This document shows, in pieces, positions 9,257 to 18,451 of a stretch of DNA of 64,000 nt (positions are counted from its first letter, which is position 1; the number at the start of each line of letters is the position of its first letter). The stretch is from an uncultured Oscillospiraceae bacterium. GTDB lineage: Bacteria; Bacillota; Clostridia; Oscillospirales; Ruminococcaceae. Made by a program: the position numbers and the translations under genes. Under the pieces are notes generated by a model. That model saw only the letters and a list, made by a program, of their open reading frames with translations. It did not search any database and was not told where the DNA came from. Where the stretch lies: positions 5,711 through 69,710 of the forward strand of contig CAKSEE010000009.1 in NCBI GenBank assembly GCA_934446455.1. The letters are read 5' to 3'.

Positions 9257-9285
9257 TAGATTTATCTATAATTTTCAAATAATAC

Positions 9286-9314
9286 TTGAATTTTTTATAG
9301 ATATGTGTTATCAT
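9286..9314 (+). promoter_or_regulatory. Promoter of the XRE regulator
   Basis: TTGAAT and TATCAT with 17-bp spacing lie 35 bp upstream of the regulator's ATG, back to back with the promoter of the integrase operon. The arrangement resembles a lysogeny-type switch. Confidence 0.5.
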
Positions 9315-9348
9315 AAATATAAATTCAAATATTCAGAGGTATAATACT

Positions 9349-9951
9349 ATGTCAGAAGTAAGATTTGGTGAGCGTATTCGTACAATTCGCAAGAACGCAG
9401 GTTGCAGTCAGAAAGAGTTCTGTTCGGTTCTGGACATACCGCAGTCCACGCTGTCGGCATACGAAACGGACAGAATGCAGCCTACGGTTGCTACTCTTAT
9501 AAATATAGCTACAAAGTATAATGTATCTATGGACTGGCTCTGCGGTATAGAAAAGAGCGTTCCCGGTTTTGGAACAGTAGGGGAGGCTCTGTCGGCGGTG
9601 TATGATTTAGCGGAGATAGAGGGTCTGAAGATAGACTTCACCATAAACGACCATTTACCTAATGATATCGAAACCGATACAGAGAAGTGGTCTGTGCAGC
9701 TGACGGTTTACGGAAACGACAGCGCAAACCCGCATAATGCCGATTTCTGCAACGGGGTAAGGCAGATTTCCGATAACATCAGCGATCTGGAGTCCTACTC
9801 AATTTCCGCAGAAACCTACCAAGCTGAAAAAGAAAGAATGAGAGATTATTACAGCGCTCCCATTTCTAAAAAAGACTTTCCGGAGCTGTCCCGCGAGGAA
9901 CGACAGGCAAAGCACATCGAATGGGTCAAGCAACATCTGAACGACAAGTAA
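9349..9951 (+). CDS. XRE-family transcriptional regulator
   Basis: A 200-residue protein with a Cro/CI-type helix-turn-helix in residues 5-65 (IRTIRKNAGCSQKEF...PQSTLSAYETDR...MDWLCG). The C-terminal 130 residues match no domain I recognise. It is transcribed divergently from the excisionase and integrase genes and probably represses them. An intrinsic terminator follows the stop. Confidence 0.85.
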   Translation: MSEVRFGERIRTIRKNAGCSQKEFCSVLDIPQSTLSAYETDRMQPTVATLINIATKYNVSMDWLCGIEKSVPGFGTVGEALSAVYDLAEIEGLKIDFTINDHLPNDIETDTEKWSVQLTVYGNDSANPHNADFCNGVRQISDNISDLESYSISAETYQAEKERMRDYYSAPISKKDFPELSREERQAKHIEWVKQHLNDK

Positions 9952-9963
9952 AAATGCATAACA

Positions 9964-9993
9964 AAAGAGCCGCTGCAATCGCAACGGCTCTTT
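9964..9993 (+). terminator. Intrinsic terminator after the XRE regulator
   Basis: A perfect 9-bp stem (aaagagccg / cggctcttt) with a 12-base loop starts 12 bp after the stop codon. The A and T tracts on its two sides could let it work in both directions. Confidence 0.75.
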
Positions 9994-10040
9994 ATCATAA
10001 TAGTATTAAATTGTCTTGTATCGGGACAATATAGAATATT

Positions 10041-10061
10041 TGCGGTCAAAGTGCGGTCAAA
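10041..10061. repeat. Paired 10-bp direct repeats, probable integrase arm sites
   Basis: Two perfect copies of tgcggtcaaa are spaced 11 bp apart, one helical turn, between the XRE gene and the guaA 3' end. Such repeats near an element end are typical arm-type binding sites for a tyrosine integrase. Confidence 0.5.
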
Positions 10062-10099
10062 AACTAAATCGAAACCTTGAAAACGGCTCTACTGCGCGG

Positions 10100-10140
10100 T
10101 TTATTGAGGGTTGGGGTTTACTCCCACTCGATAGTAGCCG
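10100..10140. other. Probable attachment-site junction at the guaA 3' end
   Basis: The element's AT-rich DNA meets the GC-rich chromosome exactly at the last codons of guaA (ATIEWE-stop). The guaA 3' end is a known target of tyrosine-integrase islands. The core sequence probably lies within the last ~20 bp of the gene. A second copy was not seen inside the window, so the other junction should be to the left. Confidence 0.55.
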
Positions 10141-11659
10141 GAGGCTTAGAGGTAATATCATACACGATCCTGTTGATATTCTTAACCTCGTTTACAATGC
10201 GCACGGACACCTTTTCAAGCACGTCGTAGGGAATGCGCGAGAAGTCCGCGGTCATGAAGTCGCTTGTGGAAACGCCGCGCAGCGCGAGCGTGTAGTCGTA
10301 GGTCCTGTCGTCGCCCATGACGCCTACGGAGCGCATATTTGTGAGTACCGCGAAATACTGGTTTATGCTGCGGTCAAGACCTGCGTTTGCTATCTCCTCG
10401 CGGAATATCGCGTCCGCGTCCTGAAGCGTGGCTACCTTTTCGGGTGTGATGTCGCCGATTATCCTTATCGCAAGCCCGGGACCCGGGAACGGCTGGCGCC
10501 ATACCAGCTTCTCGTCAAGACCGAGCGTTATGCCAAGCTCGCGCACCTCGTCCTTGAACAGCAGACGCAGCGGCTCTATTATCTCCTTGAAATCAACGTA
10601 GTCGGGAAGCCCACCGACGTTGTGGTGGCTCTTTATAACAGCCGCGTCGCCAAGGCCTGACTCTATCACGTCGGGATAAATCGTTCCCTGCACAAGATAG
10701 TCTACCCTGCCTATCTTCTTAGCTTCTTCCTCGAATACGCGTATAAACTCCTCGCCGATTATCTTGCGCTTGCGCTCAGGCTCGGTAACGCCCGCAAGCT
10801 TGCTGAGAAAACGCTCGCCCGCGTTTACACGCACAAAATTAACGCCGCTGTCCGCGAACGCCGCCTCAACCTCGTCGCCCTCGTTCTTGCGCATTAAACC
10901 GTGGTCTACAAAAATGCAGGTAAGCTGGCTGCCGATTGCCTTTGCAAGCAGCTTGCACGCAACAGAGCTGTCAACTCCGCCCGAAAGCGCCAGCAGCGCC
11001 TTGCCGTCGCCAACCTTTGCGCGAATGTCGCGTATAGCGGTTTCGGCGTAGCTGTCCATCGTCCAGTCTCCCGCGCAGCCGCATATCTTATAAAGGAAGT
11101 TGCCCAGCATATCAAAGCCGCGCACCGTGTGGTTCACCTCGGGGTGGAACTGCACGCCGTAGAGCTTCCTGCCCTCGTCCGCCATTGCGCCGAACGGGCA
11201 CTTTACGCTGTGGCCTATCGACCTGAAGCCCTCGGGTACGCGCGTGATGTAGTCGTTGTGGCTCATCCATACAACGGTGTTCTGCTCGATACCGTCAAAG
11301 AGGGGCGACGCAGTGTCGACCTCGCACTCCGTCCTGCCGTATTCCGAAAGAGAAGCGTCGTGCGCAGGGCCTATCTCGCCGTCAAGCGCATACACCATGA
11401 ACTGCGCGCCGTAGCATATGCCCAGTATCGGAATGCCAAGCTCGAATATCTCGCGCGGCATACGCGGCGATTCGTCAAGGTAAACGCTGTTGGGGCCGCC
11501 CGTGAAGATGATGCCCTTCGGCGCGAGCGCCTTTATCTCCTCAATGGGGGTCTTGTAGGACTTGACCTCGCAGTATATTTTGTGTTCGCGGACGCGGCGT
11601 GCTATCAGCTGATTGTACTGACCGCCGAAATCCAGGACAAGAACAAGCTCATGAGCCAT
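10118..11659 (-). CDS. guaA: GMP synthase (glutamine-hydrolysing)
   Basis: The 513-residue length is normal for GuaA. The class I glutamine amidotransferase domain has the nucleophile Cys in GICYGAQ near residue 84 and the His/Glu pair in [10 protein letters not shown]; the ATP pyrophosphatase domain has the P-loop ALSGGVDSS; the C-terminal dimerization domain ends KPPATIEWE. It aminates XMP to GMP in purine synthesis, in the cytoplasm. The gene stands alone, with its own promoter upstream, and an integrated mobilizable element abuts its 3' end without changing the C-terminus. Confidence 0.98.
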   Translation of the reverse strand: MAHELVLVLDFGGQYNQLIARRVREHKIYCEVKSYKTPIEEIKALAPKGIIFTGGPNSVYLDESPRMPREIFELGIPILGICYGAQFMVYALDGEIGPAHDASLSEYGRTECEVDTASPLFDGIEQNTVVWMSHNDYITRVPEGFRSIGHSVKCPFGAMADEGRKLYGVQFHPEVNHTVRGFDMLGNFLYKICGCAGDWTMDSYAETAIRDIRAKVGDGKALLALSGGVDSSVACKLLAKAIGSQLTCIFVDHGLMRKNEGDEVEAAFADSGVNFVRVNAGERFLSKLAGVTEPERKRKIIGEEFIRVFEEEAKKIGRVDYLVQGTIYPDVIESGLGDAAVIKSHHNVGGLPDYVDFKEIIEPLRLLFKDEVRELGITLGLDEKLVWRQPFPGPGLAIRIIGDITPEKVATLQDADAIFREEIANAGLDRSINQYFAVLTNMRSVGVMGDDRTYDYTLALRGVSTSDFMTADFSRIPYDVLEKVSVRIVNEVKNINRIVYDITSKPPATIEWE

Positions 11660-11693
11660 TTTGTTGTACCTTCCTTTTGTAAATACTTATTTT

Positions 11694-11722
11694 ATTATAT
11701 CACGCCGCGCCGCTTTTTTCAA
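11694..11722 (-). promoter_or_regulatory. guaA promoter
   Basis: On the minus strand TTGAAA and TATAAT are spaced 17 bp apart, about 35 bp upstream of the guaA ATG. No purine riboswitch-like structure was recognised in the short leader. Confidence 0.65.
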
Positions 11723-11806
11723 TAGGCTTTTTCGCGAAATTTCGCCGCGCGGCGCTATGCTTTTAGTGATAATGACGGGCGCTTATCTCAAAACAGCCGC
11801 GCGATA

Positions 11807-12622
11807 TCACCAGTCCGTGTCCCAGTTGGTGTTGCCTGCGTCCCAGTTGCCGCCGCCCCAGTCCCAGTCATCATTGTCCCAGTCGTCGTTGTAGCTTGAG
11901 TTTGCGGAGTAATAGTCGGTGTTGCTGAAATCCGAATAATCATTGCCGCTGCTGTAGCTGCTGCCCTCCCAGTAGTCGGAATAGTTGCCGCTCAGCTCGC
12001 CGTCAACGCTGCCCGCAGGCTGCCAGCCGCCCGAAAGCGCGTCGTAGATATACCAGTCAGAAGCGCTGTGATAGTAGTGGCTGCCGTTGTAGTCGTAGTA
12101 GCCGTCCTTTGGTCCCGACGAGGAAAGCATTTCCGATATTACCACGGTAATAATGATCATTACCGCTATAATAAGTATGCTTACAATGTTCGCGACCTTG
12201 TTCTGCGCCGACTGCCGCCGCGTAGAAGCGCGCTGATACGTCCCCTCATCGGCTTTTTTTTCCCGTCTGATAGCTATCTCCGTTTTCAGCTTCTGATAAA
12301 TCTCGTTTACCGCATAAGCCTCGTCCCTGCCGCTGTAGCGTACCGCGCGGGTGCCGTCGCCCTTGTTTTTGTAAACGACAAAGTTCCCGTCGCCGTCCTT
12401 GTATATGCCAAACGCCTTCGGCTCCTTGTAATCCTCGCCGATAAAGAAGCGCATCTGCGCAAGCGGCAGGTTCTTGCTCTTGCAGAACTCCTTAAGCTCC
12501 TCTATGGTCTTTGGCTCTGCCGAAGCGCTGCGCGCAAGGTGAGTGTTCACGCCGCCGCAGTTAGGGCAGGTTTCGTCCTTGTCGTCTATAAAGCTGCCGC
12601 AGTATTCGCATTTTATTCTCAT
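11807..12622 (-). CDS. Zinc-ribbon membrane protein with Trp/Asp/Ser/Tyr-rich tail
   Basis: A 271-residue protein of unknown function. It opens with a CxxC...CxxC zinc ribbon (CEYCG...CPNCGG, residues 4-22). A central soluble segment is followed by one hydrophobic helix (VANIVSILIIAVMIIITVVI, about residues 139-158), then an external tail rich in Ser, Tyr, Asp and Trp ending DNTNWDTDW-like repeats. The start is the ATG behind TTGGAGG. The tail resembles that of the neighbouring broken transglutaminase gene (DYFYGYDDFSDWWG...). It is likely membrane-anchored with the tail outside. Confidence 0.75.
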   Translation of the reverse strand: MRIKCEYCGSFIDDKDETCPNCGGVNTHLARSASAEPKTIEELKEFCKSKNLPLAQMRFFIGEDYKEPKAFGIYKDGDGNFVVYKNKGDGTRAVRYSGRDEAYAVNEIYQKLKTEIAIRREKKADEGTYQRASTRRQSAQNKVANIVSILIIAVMIIITVVISEMLSSSGPKDGYYDYNGSHYYHSASDWYIYDALSGGWQPAGSVDGELSGNYSDYWEGSSYSSGNDYSDFSNTDYYSANSSYNDDWDNDDWDWGGGNWDAGNTNWDTDW

Positions 12623-12694
12623 TGCCGTCCTCCAAAACGTCGCACACTTTTCCGTAAGACCGCTTCCGCGCCTTTTGCGCAGACTACTGATTAA

Positions 12695-12723
12695 ATTATA
12701 CAGCATTTTCCTCAGCAAGTCAA
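12695..12723 (-). promoter_or_regulatory. Promoter of the zinc-ribbon membrane protein gene
   Basis: On the minus strand TTGACT and TATAAT have 17-bp spacing, about 75 bp upstream of the ATG. It lies between the broken transglutaminase gene and this gene, so the latter can be expressed on its own. Confidence 0.6.
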
Positions 12724-12786
12724 CAACTTTTGTGAGGGGCGGCAAAAAAGTTTCGGGACCGCCATGCAGACAGCCCCGCGCCATGC

Positions 12787-13897
12787 TTAATCCCGGAAAT
12801 CATTGCCGAAGCCCCAGTCAAAGAGGCTCAAATCCTCAGTTCCCCACCAGTCGGAGAAATCGTCGTAGCCGTAGAAGTAATCGTTACGGGGCTGTTCCCG
12901 CCGGACCATGATTTGTAGCTGTACTTTGTGCCGTCTGCCGCGGGCAGACCGATGGACAGCTCCCTGCGGATGTGGTCGCGGCTGATTTCGCCGTCGGTGA
13001 TGTTGAAATAGTCGTAGTAGTAAGTGGTAGCGGGGTTGCCTATGGGGTCGTCCCATGTAACGTCCATGTTGTAATACTCGCCGTTGAGCTTTATGAGATT
13101 CCACGCGTGAGCCTCGCCAGCATAGCCCACTACAAACGCGGTGGGTCTCAAGCTTCTGCATACAATACCGGAACGCCCTTGCATACCGTCTTGCCGAGCA
13201 CAAGCGCGCTGTAGGCGCTCTGATTGAGCGGCGAACCTGAAACATAGTTGTTTATGTTGGTGAGGTAGTCATGCACATACTTCACCTTTTCAATGTCTGT
13301 GGAGAATGTGTTCGCCTTAGTAAGCACCTTGGAAACGGCGCTCTCATACGCCGGTGGTCGCTCAGACCGTTTGCGGTGCTGTTGAAGCTCACTGTAACGC
13401 TTGTTACCTCGCCGCTGCCGTTGTAGCAGTATGTAAACGCAGATTCCGCCAGGAAAAGCTCGGGGTGGTCGTAGGATATGCTGTAAGATTATGCTCTCCG
13501 GGTCCTCGTAGTGCACGGGAACGCTCATAGTTACCGTGTCGCAGCCCTATATATCGAGGGGTAGATCTGGTCGTACGCTTTCTTATGCTGCGAGGACAGC
13601 ATACTGCGGTAAAAGTAAAAGTCGTCGGAAAGCTTGCTCCGTTAATGCTCACTCCCCTCACCTGCCGAATGGGCGCGCGGCTCATCACTATCTTCCTGTC
13701 GGGGTCGCCCGTTACGGAGATATCCTCAAAGCCCGTGCCGTATTGCAAGCCGGAAAGCTCCGCGCCGTCCGTAACGTCTTCATAAGCCGAATCGGCAGCC
13801 GTTCGGTGGTCGCAAGCCAGACCTCCATATCGTCCGCGCAGCCGCACAGCAGGCAGGAAACCGCCAGCAGCGCCGCTATTCCAAGATGTCTTTTCAT
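12787..13897 (-). pseudogene. Transglutaminase-like lipoprotein gene broken by many frameshifts
   Basis: The start is a good one (ATG behind AAAGGGAAG) and encodes a lipoprotein signal, MKRHLGIAALL...LLCGCADD. Reading on requires repeated frame changes: DSAYEDVTDGAELSG..., then KLSDDFYFYRSMLSSQHKK, then GCDTVTMSVPVHYEDPES, then YSISYDHPELFLAES, then EKVKYVHDYLTNINNY, LVLGKTVCKG, YARAFRYCMQKL, VVGYAGEAHAWN and finally NDYFYGYDDFSDWWG. Together these give a full transglutaminase-like domain with Cys (KTVCKG), His (GEAHAW) and Asp (NMDVTWDDP). About eight or nine single-base shifts are needed, yet motifs are intact. Either a very recent pseudogene or a stretch of poor sequence. Confidence 0.85.
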
Positions 13898-14048
13898 ATA
13901 ATACTTCCCTTTCGTTTTCATGCGGCTCATTCGCTTACAGCAGAAATCGGGCGCCGCTTTGTCTGTTATAATACACATTTGAGCATTTATCAGGCGCTTC
14001 CGCCAAATTGCAGCGTTCTGCAGCAGAATTGCCGCGCTGCGGGAGTGC

Positions 14049-14795
14049 CTAATCGCACGCCCTTTTGGCGCCTATTTCAAGCCACACGGGTCGGAAGCCG
14101 CTGTTTATCGCTATGTTCCACGAGTGGTAGTTTGAAACGCCCGTGCCGTAAAACGCAATGTCGCCCGCGTCCTCTATCCTGTTCTTAAGCAGCGTTACAA
14201 GATACGTCCCCACGCCCATCGAGCGGTACTGCGGCATAACGTCAACGCCTATCTGCTGCCAGCCCTTAGCGTCCTCAGAGCAGCCCGCCATGCCCATTAT
14301 CTCCCCGCCGTCGTAAGCGCACAGGGCGGCGGTGTCGGGGCGCTCGGGCGTAAACTGCGGGCAGAGCGCATTCGGAAAGCGTCTGTCGCCGTAAAACTGC
14401 CGCAGCTCCTCCCCCGTAAAGAGCCGCACCCTGTAGTCGCGCCGCGGCTGCTCACGCCTGCACGGCAGGAACATATGATATGTTTCCGTCAGCCTGTAGC
14501 CGTATTTTTCAAGCTCGCGGCCAAGCTGCTCAAGCTCGGGCAGCGTGAACAGCAGGTAGCCCTCGCAGCGCTCCTTGTACCGCTCAAGGAAGCCGTGCAG
14601 CCGCTCGTCCGCGGTTATCACGGCGTTCCTGCCCGTAGTCGCCATGTGGAAGAAGTACCGCTCGTGGGAATACGCACGCCTGCCCGCGTTGAGCGCGGAT
14701 ACCGTCAGCACGTTCTCCTTTTTGGTAAAGTCGCCCGCAGAGCAGTTAAGCTCCGCCGCAAGCAGCTCATAGAGCCTTTCAAGGCAGTTGTCCAT
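14049..14795 (-). CDS. GNAT-family N-acetyltransferase
   Basis: A 248-residue protein whose C-terminal half has the GNAT acetyl-CoA loop QYRSMGVGTYLVTLLKNRI (Q/R-x-x-G-x-G/A) and a following YGTGVSNYHSWNIAINSGF strand-helix. The N-terminal half (GRRAYSHERYFFHM...) is a second, degenerate domain. The substrate is unknown. The start is the ATG behind GGCGGAG; a longer frame lacks a ribosome site. It is a single gene with its own promoter. Confidence 0.82.
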   Translation of the reverse strand: MDNCLERLYELLAAELNCSAGDFTKKENVLTVSALNAGRRAYSHERYFFHMATTGRNAVITADERLHGFLERYKERCEGYLLFTLPELEQLGRELEKYGYRLTETYHMFLPCRREQPRRDYRVRLFTGEELRQFYGDRRFPNALCPQFTPERPDTAALCAYDGGEIMGMAGCSEDAKGWQQIGVDVMPQYRSMGVGTYLVTLLKNRIEDAGDIAFYGTGVSNYHSWNIAINSGFRPVWLEIGAKRACD

Positions 14796-14828
14796 AGCTC
14801 CGCCCCTTTCCGCAAATTGTTTTATCGT

Positions 14829-14857
14829 ATTATAACATATTCTGCATATTATTTCAA
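14829..14857 (-). promoter_or_regulatory. Promoter of the GNAT gene
   Basis: On the minus strand TTGAAA and TATAAT are spaced 17 bp apart, about 35 bp upstream of the ATG. Confidence 0.6.
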
Positions 14858-14882
14858 GAGCCGAGCAGTCAACACAAGCAAA

Positions 14883-14906
14883 AGCCGCCCCCACGAGGGA
14901 GCGGCT
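14883..14906 (-). terminator. Intrinsic terminator of the amino-acid ABC operon
   Basis: On the minus strand a GC-rich hairpin (agccgc / gcggct with extra paired C/G) is followed by TTTTGCTT. It lies about 180 bp after the stop of the substrate-binding protein gene; the gap in between holds no gene that I can see. Confidence 0.5.
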
Positions 14907-15083
14907 ATAAAATTATTTTCTGTACCGCAGCCAAGGCTTACACCCCAACACGACGTTAGCAAGCGTAAGCCCAAAGCGCGGCACGGAGGCGGGTATTGTG
15001 CATAACCGCATTATACAGTCCGATGAAAAAGGTGCAGATGCAAGGAACCCGCGCAGCAGATGTGCCTTTATCGTCAGACGTCC

Positions 15084-15959
15084 TTACATGACGCCGCCTT
15101 CTACTACCAGACTGTCCTTATCTACGTTTTCGCCGTATACCGCAGCGAGCGTAGCGTCATAGTCAGCGTGGAAGAACTGCTCGTCAGCAAGACCCGTCAT
15201 CTCGTCGTTGAGCCACTTGAGGAGCGTTTCGTTGCCCTTTGTTACAGCGGGCGCAATAGCGTCGGTGCTGCCGAGCGACTCAACGCCAACGGTAAAGCCG
15301 GGGTTGCTCATAGCCCACGCAAGCACCTCGGTGTTGTCCGTGGAGAACGCGTCGCCTCTGCCGTCCTGAAGCGCGGAGTACGCCTCGTTGTACTCGTCAT
15401 ACTTCTGAAGCTTTACGTCGGGGTAGTTTTCGGTGAAGTAGCTTTCAGCGGTGGTGCCCTTTACTACGATAAGGGTCTTGCCGTTAAGCTGCTCAGCCTC
15501 GGTTATTATCGCGCTGTCGGGAGAAACCACGCCCAGCGCTACCTTCATGTAGGGAAGCGCGAAGTCTACCTTTTCCGCGCGCTCGTCCGTTACGGTGAAG
15601 TTTGCGAGGATAATGTCAACCTTTGCGGTCTGTAAGAACTCAACGCGGCTCGCAGCCTCAACGGGAACAAGCTCCAGCTCAACGCCGAGGTCCTGAGCTA
15701 TGCGCTTTGCAAAGTAAACGTCGTAGCCCTGATATTCGCCGTTGTTGTCAACATAGCCGAAAGGGTTCTTATCGGAGAATACGCCGATAGTAACCTTGCC
15801 GCTTGACTTTATCTCGTCAACGGTCCTGAAAGAGCCCGCGCCTGCCGAAGAATCCGAGCCGGAAGCGTCGGAGCCTGTCTTTGCGCCCGAGCATGCCGCA
15901 AGGCTGAGCGCCATTGCCGCCGCAGTAAATACCAGTGCAATTTTCTTGAACAGTTTCAT
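15084..15959 (-). CDS. Polar amino-acid ABC transporter, substrate-binding lipoprotein
   Basis: A 291-residue family 3 solute-binding protein. A lipoprotein signal ends in LSLAACSG, with Cys about residue 22 as lipidation site, then a Ser/Gly-rich linker. The mature domain has the typical GKVTIGVFSDKNPFGY, YQGYDVYFAKRIAQDLG and DIILANFTVTDERAEKVDF blocks. It captures an amino acid outside the membrane and delivers it to the two permeases encoded upstream. The start is the ATG behind GGAGGG. It is the last gene of the operon. Ligand identity (Glu, Gln, cystine and others) cannot be read from sequence. Confidence 0.93.
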   Translation of the reverse strand: MKLFKKIALVFTAAAMALSLAACSGAKTGSDASGSDSSAGAGSFRTVDEIKSSGKVTIGVFSDKNPFGYVDNNGEYQGYDVYFAKRIAQDLGVELELVPVEAASRVEFLQTAKVDIILANFTVTDERAEKVDFALPYMKVALGVVSPDSAIITEAEQLNGKTLIVVKGTTAESYFTENYPDVKLQKYDEYNEAYSALQDGRGDAFSTDNTEVLAWAMSNPGFTVGVESLGSTDAIAPAVTKGNETLLKWLNDEMTGLADEQFFHADYDATLAAVYGENVDKDSLVVEGGVM

Positions 15960-16025
15960 AGTTGTGCCCTCCATTTGTCCTTTTTATGCCGCTTAAAGCG
16001 GTTTTTATATTGTCAGCCCGCCCGC

Positions 16026-16802
16026 TCAGCGCGAGTAGGTGAACGTCTGCAGGAATCTCTGCGCACGCTCGGTTTTAGGCGCGCTGAAGAACTCCGCGGG
16101 AGTCCCCTCCTCGACGATAACGCCGCCGTCAAGGAACACCACGCGGTCTGCCACCGCCTGCGCAAACGCCATTTCATGCGTTACTATCATCATTGTAGTG
16201 CCGCCCGCGTTCTCAGACAGCCCCGCCGTTCCCTTTGCAAGGTCAAGCACGACGTTGAGCACCTCATGCACCATTTCCGGGTCGAGCGCTGCGGTTATCT
16301 CGTCAAGCAGCATTATGTCGGGGTTCATGATAAGGCTGCGGACTATCGCCACGCGCTGCTTCTGCCCGCCCGAAAGCTCTGCGGGATAGGCGTTCGCCTT
16401 ATCGCCAAGACCAACGCGGTTCAGCAGCACCATCGCCTTTTCAAGCGCCTCTTCCCTGCTCCTGCCCTGCACCCTGAGCGGCGCTAACAGAATGTTGTTT
16501 ATCACCGTCATGTGCGGGAAAAGGTCGTAGCTCTGGAACACCATGCCTATCTTCTGCCGAACCTTGTAAAGGCTCTTCCTGCCGTGTTCCACGGGCTCTC
16601 CGTGCAGCCTTACCGAGCCGCCCTGTATCGGCTCAAGACCGTTGATACATCGCAGAAGCGTGCTCTTGCCGCAGCCCGAGGGGCCTATAAGCACCACTAC
16701 CTCGCCCTTGGATACGCTCAGCGACAGGTCGTTTATGACGGTGTTGTCGCCAAAGCGCTTGGTTAAATGCTCTATGTCGATTATATGCTCGCTCACCGTC
16801 AT
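16026..16802 (-). CDS. Polar amino-acid ABC transporter, ATP-binding protein
   Basis: A 258-residue GlnQ/HisP-type ATPase with Walker [10 protein letters not shown], the Q-loop [12 protein letters not shown], the signature [11 protein letters not shown], Walker [15 protein letters not shown] and the switch His in IVTHEM. It energises amino-acid import. The start ATG overlaps the permease stop (ATGA), so translation is coupled. Confidence 0.96.
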   Translation of the reverse strand: MTVSEHIIDIEHLTKRFGDNTVINDLSLSVSKGEVVVLIGPSGCGKSTLLRCINGLEPIQGGSVRLHGEPVEHGRKSLYKVRQKIGMVFQSYDLFPHMTVINNILLAPLRVQGRSREEALEKAMVLLNRVGLGDKANAYPAELSGGQKQRVAIVRSLIMNPDIMLLDEITAALDPEMVHEVLNVVLDLAKGTAGLSENAGGTTMMIVTHEMAFAQAVADRVVFLDGGVIVEEGTPAEFFSAPKTERAQRFLQTFTYSR

Positions 16803-17470
16803 TCACCTCTCTTTTTTGTAAGCTTCCGCGACAGCAGCGACAGCGGGAAGCATATTATGAAATACATAAGGAATATCGCAGCGTATACCCACAGCGCAGC
16901 GTTCGGGTACTCAAAGCGGTTGGCGTCTATTATCTGCTTGCCTACCTTAAGCACCTCGGTAACGCCTATGAGCGACACAAGCGCGGTCGTTTTTATCATT
17001 CGCGTTGAAAGGTTGATAAGGTGCGGCACAAGCCCCCTTATCGCCTGTGGGAAGATAACGTAAGTATAAAGCTGAACGCGGCTTAAGCCAAGCGACAGCC
17101 CCGACTCAAACTGATGGGCGGGTATCGCCAGAAACGCCGAGCGCACAAGGTCGCCCACCTCTGAAGCGCCCCATATCGTAAGCATGATAACAGCAGCCGT
17201 TTCACCGCTGAAATTAAGCCCTGTGAGCTTTGTAACGCCAAAGAAGATGATGAACAGCCATACAAGCTGCGGCATTATCCGCACTATCTCGATGTAAATG
17301 CGGCATAACGCCTTAACAAAGCGGTTTTTGACAAGCATTACCGCGCCCACGAATATGCCTATGGCTACTGAAAGCCCTATTGATATGAGCGACAGCCGCA
17401 GCGTAACCCATAGCCCAACCAGCAGGCGCAGCATATTGTTGCCCATGAAAAGCACTTCAATTCCCTGCAC
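16799..17470 (-). CDS. Polar amino-acid ABC transporter, permease subunit 2
   Basis: A 223-residue HisMQ-type permease with about five membrane helices and the EAA-type loop around [24 protein letters not shown] that docks the ATPase. Its start overlaps the end of the first permease gene by 14 bp. The order permease, permease, ATPase, binding protein is one operon. Confidence 0.94.
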   Translation of the reverse strand: MQGIEVLFMGNNMLRLLVGLWVTLRLSLISIGLSVAIGIFVGAVMLVKNRFVKALCRIYIEIVRIMPQLVWLFIIFFGVTKLTGLNFSGETAAVIMLTIWGASEVGDLVRSAFLAIPAHQFESGLSLGLSRVQLYTYVIFPQAIRGLVPHLINLSTRMIKTTALVSLIGVTEVLKVGKQIIDANRFEYPNAALWVYAAIFLMYFIICFPLSLLSRKLTKKRGE

Positions 17471-18152
17471 GGCGAAGCCTCCTTTCTATGAGCGAGAACA
17501 CAATTGAAATCGGCAGGATTATCACGAGATACGCCGCCACAAGCATTGTGAGCGCCTCTCCCGTGTTGTAGTACATACCGATGAGGTCCTTTGCCACATA
17601 CATGAGGTCTGCAAGGGAAACCGCGCTGAACACGCTCGTTTCCTTAAGCAGGAAGATGACGTTTGCCGCGAACGCGGGAACCGACACCGAAGCTGCCTGC
17701 GGAAGCACTATGTAGCGCATCACCTGCCAGCGCCTGAGCCCTAAGCTCTCCGCGCTCTCAAGCTGAATGCGCCCCACCGAGCGCAGCCCGCTCAGAAAGC
17801 TCTCCGCCATATAGCTGCCGCCGAGAAACGCAAGGCCTATAACGCCGCACGCCTCCGACGAAAGCAAAATGCCCGCCTTGGGCAGACCGAAATACAGGAA
17901 AAAAAGCTGCACGATAAGCGGCGTGTTGCGCGAAAGCTCGATATAAACAGCCACTATCTGCCGCGCCACGGGAACCTTATAATACTTCACCAGCGCGCAG
18001 ACAAGCCCCACGGCAATCGCCAGCACTATGCCAAAAACGCCTATGGTGACGGTAAGCACCGCGGCCTCGCAGTACATCGGCGCAAACCTCTCAATAAACG
18101 ACCAGTCCACAACATCACTCCGTACAAAGGCGCCAAGCGCCTGTTTTATCAT
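17457..18152 (-). CDS. Polar amino-acid ABC transporter, permease subunit 1
   Basis: A 231-residue HisMQ-type permease; the EAA loop is LESAESLGLRRWQVMRYIVLPQA. It is first in the operon. The ATG used here has a poor ribosome site. Five codons upstream an in-frame ATT sits at ideal distance from GAAAGGGA, so a non-canonical start is possible. The upstream region has a strong sigma-A promoter. Confidence 0.92.
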   Translation of the reverse strand: MIKQALGAFVRSDVVDWSFIERFAPMYCEAAVLTVTIGVFGIVLAIAVGLVCALVKYYKVPVARQIVAVYIELSRNTPLIVQLFFLYFGLPKAGILLSSEACGVIGLAFLGGSYMAESFLSGLRSVGRIQLESAESLGLRRWQVMRYIVLPQAASVSVPAFAANVIFLLKETSVFSAVSLADLMYVAKDLIGMYYNTGEALTMLVAAYLVIILPISIVFSLIERRLRRAGN

Positions 18153-18190
18153 GCCGTGCGCCGTAATACTGCTTCCCTTTCGGTATCATT

Positions 18191-18219
18191 ATTATAGCGC
18201 ATAATACATACTATGTCAA
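18191..18219 (-). promoter_or_regulatory. Promoter of the amino-acid ABC operon
   Basis: On the minus strand a near-consensus TTGACA-17-TATAAT lies about 40 bp upstream of the first permease gene. No riboswitch or T-box was recognised in the short leader. Between this promoter and 18425 I see no gene. Confidence 0.75.
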
Positions 18220-18425
18220 TAGGTTTAGAGGAATTTATTTTCCGAAAACTTTCAACATTTTCAGCGCAGGTTTAAGCATTCTGCCCTAAGGCGCCGCCCC
18301 GCCCGCTTATTATATGCCGCAGCCGCGCCCGAAGTGAGCCGCTGCACGCCTGCACACCTACTAAGTATATCACATCGCAGGGAATATTGCAAGTAGTTGA
18401 GTGAAATAATTCAAGCAGAAAAAAG

Positions 18426-18451
18426 AAGCCTGCCATTGTCATAGCAGGCTT
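18426..18451 (-). terminator. Terminator of the beta-helix lipoprotein gene, with U-tract
   Basis: On the minus strand an 8-bp stem (aagcctgc / gcaggctt) is followed by CTTTTTTC. It should serve the lipoprotein gene whose stop is at 18657, but a 182-bp structured repeat now lies between the gene and this hairpin. Six bases of a second hairpin copy (aggctt) remain at 18634-18639. Confidence 0.75.

Noticed and set aside
10901-11725. Long plus-strand open frame opposite guaA
   Set aside because: It is the antisense shadow of a clear guaA gene, has no ribosome site and no recognisable domain; GC-rich codon usage creates such frames on both strands.
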